A DNA stretch of 50,311 nucleotides from Bacteroidaceae bacterium. GTDB lineage: Bacteria > Bacteroidota > Bacteroidia > Bacteroidales > Bacteroidaceae. Positions 46,288 to 50,311 of the stretch are shown piece after piece (position 1 is the first letter of the stretch; each line of letters starts with the position of its first letter). The notes below the pieces were generated by a model, which did no database searches, was not told the origin of the DNA, and worked only from the letters and a program-made list of their open reading frames with translations. Made by a program: the position numbers and the translations under genes. The stretch covers positions 1 through 50,311 of the forward strand of contig JAGAAL010000027.1 of assembly GCA_017615245.1 (NCBI GenBank), in the 5' to 3' direction.

Positions 46288-47151
46288 CTATAGTGCAAGA
46301 CGGAAACCATAGAAGCTGTAGCCGCGTCCTGGGTCGGGATTGCCGCGATCAATCACACGACATCCTTTCGATGTGCTGAGATAACCGCCTCCTCGTCCCA
46401 CACGAAACAAACCTCTGTTTGGGCCTGTTGGGTTGTCGGCTGGTGAATTGGCATAGTATTCGCTGTCGTACAAGTCCTGACACCACTCCCACACGTTACC
46501 GCTCATATCGTAGATGCCTAACTCATTTGGTGCTTTCGTTCCCACATCGTGGGTGATACTGTCATTGTTATTGAGATACCAAGCCACCTCATCGACATTG
46601 TTGCTTCCGCTATAGGTATATTCCTTGCTCAGATTGCCTCCCCGAGCAGCAAATTCCCATTCTGCCTCAGTCGGCAAACGGAACTCTTGTCCTGTCAGTT
46701 GGTTCAGTTTTGTGATGAATGCCTGACAGTCGTACCAGCTCACATTCTCAACTGGCAACTTCTGCCCTCTCATACTACTTGGGTTAAACCCCATCACAGC
46801 TTCCCACAGTTCCTGAGTCACCTCTGTCTGACCAATCACGAAGCTATTGAGCGTTACCTCATGTACAGGTTGCTCGTCTGGGTCACCATTCGGGTCTTCA
46901 CCACCCATCTGGAAGGTGCCACCTTCAACTGCAACCATTTCAAACGACACACCTTTCACGGTGTAGGTTCCGCCTTCGGGTTTAGGTTCTTCTCCATAGC
47001 CGTACACTCCCACGCTTTTCACTTCCTCAGCCTTGAAATACAACTTCGTACCATCGGTCTTCGTCACCACAATACCTTGTGCTGATGCAAGCGTGCTGTA
47101 CAAACTAATGCAAACAGCGATTGCTACCTGAGTTAATAATCTTCTTTTCAT
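46288..47151 (-). CDS. Secreted FGE-sulfatase (SUMF1-like) domain protein
   Basis: This 287-residue protein has a signal peptide (about residues 1-24). A short N-terminal KTDGTKLYFKAEEV segment (about 33-46), common in Prevotella secreted proteins, is followed by the SUMF1-like domain from FEMVAVEGGTFQMGG (about 70-84) with QPVHEVTLNSF, IGQTEVTQELWEAVMG, LPVENVSWYDC, RLPTEAEWEFAARGG and MSGNVWEWCQD, ending GFRLAL. The last third lacks an obvious pair of active-site cysteines of formylglycine-generating enzymes, so catalysis is doubtful; many such domains have a structural or binding role. It lies 7 nt behind a dockerin-like gene. The stop is TAG. Confidence 0.87.
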   Translation of the reverse strand: MKRRLLTQVAIAVCISLYSTLASAQGIVVTKTDGTKLYFKAEEVKSVGVYGYGEEPKPEGGTYTVKGVSFEMVAVEGGTFQMGGEDPNGDPDEQPVHEVTLNSFVIGQTEVTQELWEAVMGFNPSSMRGQKLPVENVSWYDCQAFITKLNQLTGQEFRLPTEAEWEFAARGGNLSKEYTYSGSNNVDEVAWYLNNNDSITHDVGTKAPNELGIYDMSGNVWEWCQDLYDSEYYANSPADNPTGPNRGLFRVGRGGGYLSTSKGCRVIDRGNPDPGRGYSFYGFRLAL

Positions 47152-47158
47152 ATCTTTG

Positions 47159-47803
47159 TCACTTATTTGTTGATTGTTTCTTATAGATTGTCAAAACATC
47201 TTGTGAATCGACCTTCCCATCGTGATTCACATCGTAAATGATGGTGGGACTTCTACGTTTCTGAGTACGCATATACTCATAGATGGCAAGTACATCCTGC
47301 GTATCAGCCAAGCCGTCAAGGTTCACATCCTCATCCGTAAAAGCTGCCACATCATCAAGTGTAAATTTCAACACCTGCGCAGCTGGATATTGAACCATAT
47401 GTTTCTGAGTAGTCAGTATAAACAATGAATCGCCTAACGTCACTTCAGGCTTTTCGTCAATACCATATCCCACACATCCTCCATCACGCAACCAGATGCG
47501 GAATACCCACTTGGGTTCCACCCTCTCAAGCGTAAATTTATCAAATTCGTCACGAGACACCTTCAGCATAACGGATTTCGCACTGAGACAAATAGTGTCG
47601 TCAGCATAATAGAACCTTGGCTGGGTTGTCGCCAGGAAATCTGCCTTTGTACCATCCTTGTACCATAGAACCAATTGGTAGAGAGGTATGTCGGGCTGAG
47701 CGGTCTGTGCGTCTGCCTTTGGGACGACAAACAACATCATCAACAAAAGGATGCTGACTGCCTTGATTCTCATGTCGTATGCGGTATCTGAAATCATCTT
47801 CAT
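47159..47803 (-). CDS. Secreted protein with C-terminal dockerin-like repeats
   Basis: From ATG 47801-47803 this has 214 residues; an alternative ATG at 47773 would give 204. Either gives a signal peptide around MRIKAVSILLLMMLFVVPKADAQ (here split by the second start). Two segments of the type LVLWYKDGTKADF and FRIWLRDGGCVGYG (each a Prevotella N-terminal beta unit) precede two calcium-binding F-hand repeats: DVNLDGLADTQDVLAIYEYM and DVNHDGKVDSQDVLTIYK, with Asp at positions 1, 3, 5, 9 and 12. That pair is a type I dockerin-like module, which docks onto cohesins in cellulosomes; no cohesin is seen here. It is in an operon with the FGE-like gene. Confidence 0.8.
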   Translation of the reverse strand: MKMISDTAYDMRIKAVSILLLMMLFVVPKADAQTAQPDIPLYQLVLWYKDGTKADFLATTQPRFYYADDTICLSAKSVMLKVSRDEFDKFTLERVEPKWVFRIWLRDGGCVGYGIDEKPEVTLGDSLFILTTQKHMVQYPAAQVLKFTLDDVAAFTDEDVNLDGLADTQDVLAIYEYMRTQKRRSPTIIYDVNHDGKVDSQDVLTIYKKQSTNK

Positions 47804-47857
47804 AGATTTACATAGTAATTCCTTCGTTGCCCAGCGGGTTTCGGTCTTTTGACACCT

Positions 47858-47865
47858 CAAAGTTA
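47858..47865 (-). promoter_or_regulatory. -7 box for the dockerin-like operon
   Basis: TAACTTTG on the minus strand overlaps an in-frame upstream codon at 47860, so the gene must start downstream of it. A clear -33 is lacking. Confidence 0.5.
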
Positions 47866-48013
47866 CAAATGATTCCCAACATAATCATTGAAGAAATGCT
47901 GCAATTTGAGGGGAGCAGGTTTGAATCACCCACAAACACATCGTTTTGTAAAGTAGGGATTACAATGTGATGTGCCCAAATTCAGCTGTTTACATCATTT
48001 TTTGTTCAATAAA

Positions 48014-48045
48014 TTTGGTGGTGTCAGTTTTTTTTTGTTACTTTG
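48014..48045 (+). promoter_or_regulatory. Promoter of the multidomain esterase gene
   Basis: A -33 TTTG (48014-48017) and a near-consensus -7 TTACTTTG (48038-48045, one mismatch) are separated by 20 nt. They support the start at ATG 48113, since upstream codons are within the promoter. Confidence 0.6.
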
Positions 48046-48112
48046 CGCCAATAAATGGTCACCTAAAAAGGTGAATGGGAAAAAAGCAATCACAATAGTT
48101 AATACAAACGTC

Positions 48113-50098
48113 ATGAAACTGAAACTTTTTACTACTATTCTCCTGCTCTGTACTTTCTTCCAGAGCCAGGCTTACAAGAAACAGAGTATTGACATCACCG
48201 TCAACGGTCAGAAACGTAATATGGTGGTGTTTACACCTAACTCGCTGCCCGACAACTCGCCGCTGTTCATCGTCACTCACGGTATGAACCAAGACCCCGA
48301 GTATCAATACGGCTCTGACAAGATGTACGAAATGATTGATACCGCTAAGTTCGTCATCGCTTACCTCCGCAGCGATGGAAACACATGGGACACAGGCGGC
48401 ACAAAAGACCAGAACTTCGTGCTGAAGACCATCGACGAGATGGCTGCAATGTTCAGCATCGACACCAACCGCGTGTATTGGTCGGGCTTCTCAATGGGTT
48501 CGATGCTCATTCACCATTGTATAGCCAGCATGCAGGACAAGATTGCAGCATTCGCTCCTACGAGCGGCATCCAGTTCAGCGAACAACCTTGGAACAACTG
48601 TAAAAAACCAGTTGTGCTCCTTGAGTGTATCGCCTACGACGACGATGTGTTCGGCTACGAACAATACGGCATTCACGACTACATAGAGAACTATGCAAAG
48701 CACGACAAGCATCCTACCTACAAGAAGACAACGAACTACAAGCCAATCAGCAGCAGTTGGTATAACGGCGACCTGGAGCGTTGGACAGGCGGACCTAACG
48801 GCGGTGAGGTAGCCCTCTATTCGTACCACAATGGTGGTCACTGGCCTATGGACTTGAACCGTCATCTCATCTGGAACTTCTGTAAGCGTTATTCGCTCGA
48901 TCCGAACATTCCAAATGCCCGTATCATCACACCAACGGTCAACGACACATATACTTATCTCGACACTATTCCCGTTAGCTTCCGCGTGAGCGATAAGGAT
49001 GGTACGGTGAAACTGGCTCAACTCTATCTCGACGGAACATTACGTCAGGCATACCGCGACCTCGACGTGCGCGATACGCTCCTCACTTACGACTGGGCGA
49101 ACCCAAAGGCAGGCAGCCACACCATCCGCATCGTGGTGACTGACAACGATAATAAAAAGAAAGAGGTGTCACGCACCATCACCGTAGAAAACCCTGTGCC
49201 CATCGTGATGACTGAGGTTTGCTATGAGAACAACTCGTTTGATATTCCGCTCACGGTCAACTCTTTCCGCTATGCCTTCGACCTCAAAGTAGAGGCAGAA
49301 AACGTTGTTGCCTACCTCTCCGGCTCACCTGGCAGAGTTGATCTCCAAGCCGAAGAAACAGGATTGAGCAACGTTATCACACTGAAACCCGTGGATGGGG
49401 CAGAAATACAGGAAGGCACCTACACGATGTATATCACAAAAGTAAAAGACGAACGTGGAGTGACAGCATCAACCATTAAGTTCACCTACACCTTTGGAGT
49501 GAGCGAGACATCCTCGGCTGCCATCAAGTACAAGAAGCCATTCAACGATGCCCTCCAAACTGGTCAGGCACTCTATGATGCTACAGCTGACGAGCAATAC
49601 TCAACAGCCGAGAAACTACGTGCCTCTTTGAAAGAGGTGCTCGACACGTATGCTTCGTTTGCTTCTACATCACCTACTGAGTACGAAGCAGCTACTGCGG
49701 CCATCATCGCAGTCACAGAGCCACTTGCTGTGCGTAAGCAGAACCTTGACGATTATTACGCTCTATATGCCCAAGTTGACAGCATCATTTCACTCTATGC
49801 CGACAATCCTGCAGTCAACACCAACAGCTACTATACCCGTCTGGTCAAGGCTCGCGATTACTACAGCACAGAGTCGCACATCAAGAACGACACGCAGATT
49901 CTCAACTCCATCAAGCAACTCACCTCGTATTACGAAAAATTCCAAAAAGCTCTGGAGACCATCGATACGAGTATCTACCAAATCGTAAACAGTAAATTGT
50001 CAAATGATAAATACTATGATCTTCAAGGTCATAGGTTGAGTAGTCAACCCAGAAAGGGAATCGTCATTATCGACGGACATAAATATCTCGTCAAGTAA
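48113..50098 (+). CDS. Secreted multidomain esterase with Ig-like and helical repeats
   Basis: From ATG 48113 this encodes 661 residues. A signal peptide (MKLKLFTTILLLCTFFQSQA) is followed by an alpha/beta-hydrolase of the LpqC/depolymerase type: LFIVTHGMNQDP (about 51-62), nucleophile elbow WSGFSMGSM (Ser127), later an acidic segment and YHNGGHWPMD with the catalytic His near 242. An Ig-like domain (about 275-365) with repeated beta-strands, a second beta domain, a helical FIVAR-like segment (about 480-540) and a C-terminal YYDLQGHRLSSQPRKGIVII follow. That last pattern (DLQGrrv...kGi.I..g.K) is common at the ends of Prevotella secreted proteins and resembles a sorting signal. Confidence 0.83.
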   Translation: MKLKLFTTILLLCTFFQSQAYKKQSIDITVNGQKRNMVVFTPNSLPDNSPLFIVTHGMNQDPEYQYGSDKMYEMIDTAKFVIAYLRSDGNTWDTGGTKDQNFVLKTIDEMAAMFSIDTNRVYWSGFSMGSMLIHHCIASMQDKIAAFAPTSGIQFSEQPWNNCKKPVVLLECIAYDDDVFGYEQYGIHDYIENYAKHDKHPTYKKTTNYKPISSSWYNGDLERWTGGPNGGEVALYSYHNGGHWPMDLNRHLIWNFCKRYSLDPNIPNARIITPTVNDTYTYLDTIPVSFRVSDKDGTVKLAQLYLDGTLRQAYRDLDVRDTLLTYDWANPKAGSHTIRIVVTDNDNKKKEVSRTITVENPVPIVMTEVCYENNSFDIPLTVNSFRYAFDLKVEAENVVAYLSGSPGRVDLQAEETGLSNVITLKPVDGAEIQEGTYTMYITKVKDERGVTASTIKFTYTFGVSETSSAAIKYKKPFNDALQTGQALYDATADEQYSTAEKLRASLKEVLDTYASFASTSPTEYEAATAAIIAVTEPLAVRKQNLDDYYALYAQVDSIISLYADNPAVNTNSYYTRLVKARDYYSTESHIKNDTQILNSIKQLTSYYEKFQKALETIDTSIYQIVNSKLSNDKYYDLQGHRLSSQPRKGIVIIDGHKYLVK

Positions 50099-50119
50099 AC
50101 TTTCGATACAAAAACAAGG

Positions 50120-50146
50120 AATGCAGGCCCAACGCCTGCATTTTTT
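50120..50146 (+). terminator. Rho-independent terminator of the esterase gene
   Basis: AATGCAGGC (50120-50128) pairs perfectly with GCCTGCATT (50134-50142) across a 5-base loop and is followed by TTTT. It starts 21 nt after the stop. Confidence 0.9.
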
Positions 50147-50311
50147 GTGGATAAAATTTTGCAGATTCTATATAGATTCCACATGAAGCCAAATCGGTCA
50201 AAACAGACCGAAGAAAAGCACAAAAGAATCGCCATAAATCGCTGTCATACAATTAACTCCGCTTAACGAACCTCGTTAGGCGGCTATTGTCTGTTTGCCC
50301 CGATTAGAGTA
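50147..50311. other. Gene-free window end with two hairpins
   Basis: No gene is supported here. Two inverted repeats occur: CGGTC/GACCG at 50195-50210, and an 11-bp stem with 3-nt loop at 50259-50283 (one T-G pair). The second is strong enough to be a structured RNA or the edge of a repeat, but the window ends 28 bases later. Confidence 0.5.

Noticed and set aside
50044-50235. A 63-codon minus-strand frame at the window end
   Set aside because: It overlaps the esterase C-terminus and its terminator, has no promoter and no recognisable product.

Overview
The window looks like a chromosomal segment of a Bacteroidales bacterium, most likely Prevotella-like. The evidence is the Bacteroidetes promoter signature (TAnnTTTG at -7, TTTG about 19-20 nt upstream) in front of many genes, numerous small Sec-exported proteins and lipoproteins, and characteristic families such as SLBB-rich export proteins, GH2/GH16 enzymes and TupA-like ATP-grasp proteins. 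No phage, IS element, CRISPR array or rRNA was seen. The only RNA gene recognised is tRNA-Arg(CCG).

Layout. Positions 1-10.2 kb hold housekeeping genes: a secreted Met/Gly-tailed protein, a DUF554 membrane protein with a 40-residue zinc-ribbon protein behind it, tRNA-Arg, phosphohexomutase, a VanZ-like pair, and lysS-gpsA-pgi followed by two tandem deoxynucleoside kinases. Positions 10.2-10.56 kb are a gene-free stretch with two different 22-bp tandem repeats. A minus-strand run follows (glycosyltransferase, small secreted protein, UvrD/PcrA helicase). Positions 14.4-27.0 kb are an AT-rich Wzx/Wzy-type exopolysaccharide locus: priming sugar transferase, SLBB export lipoprotein, Wzz-like chain-length protein, Wzx flippase, TupA-like protein, Wzy-like polymerase, two GT2 enzymes and a GH16 lipoprotein on the minus strand, facing a GT4-like glycosyltransferase and an acetyltransferase on the plus strand. 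Two genes of this locus, the GT4-like one and the flippase, each carry one in-frame nonsense codon in an otherwise open frame.

Positions 27.3-34.8 kb hold a secreted esterase, a ClpB-type disaggregase without its N-domain, a lipoprotein with a Rieske-like four-cysteine tail, and a small regulatory module: a predicted lipoprotein with one membrane helix and a cytoplasmic HTH, followed by a secreted lipocalin-like protein. Both promoters of this module carry the same 21-bp element at the same distance from the -33 box. This is my best candidate for an undescribed system. Two arrays of 42-bp hairpin units flank the four-cysteine lipoprotein gene.

Positions 34.9-45.5 kb are a compact minus-strand run: thioesterase, GH2 beta-galactosidase, glnS, TPR protein, phoH, purC, menG, aroE. 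Several GC-rich palindromic or tandem repeats sit inside or at the edges of these reading frames. Positions 45.5-50.3 kb contain a YccF protein (its promoter is nearly identical to that of the thioesterase), an FGE-like/dockerin-like secreted pair, and a secreted multidomain esterase. Everything is inferred from reading sequence and translations; no database search was run.
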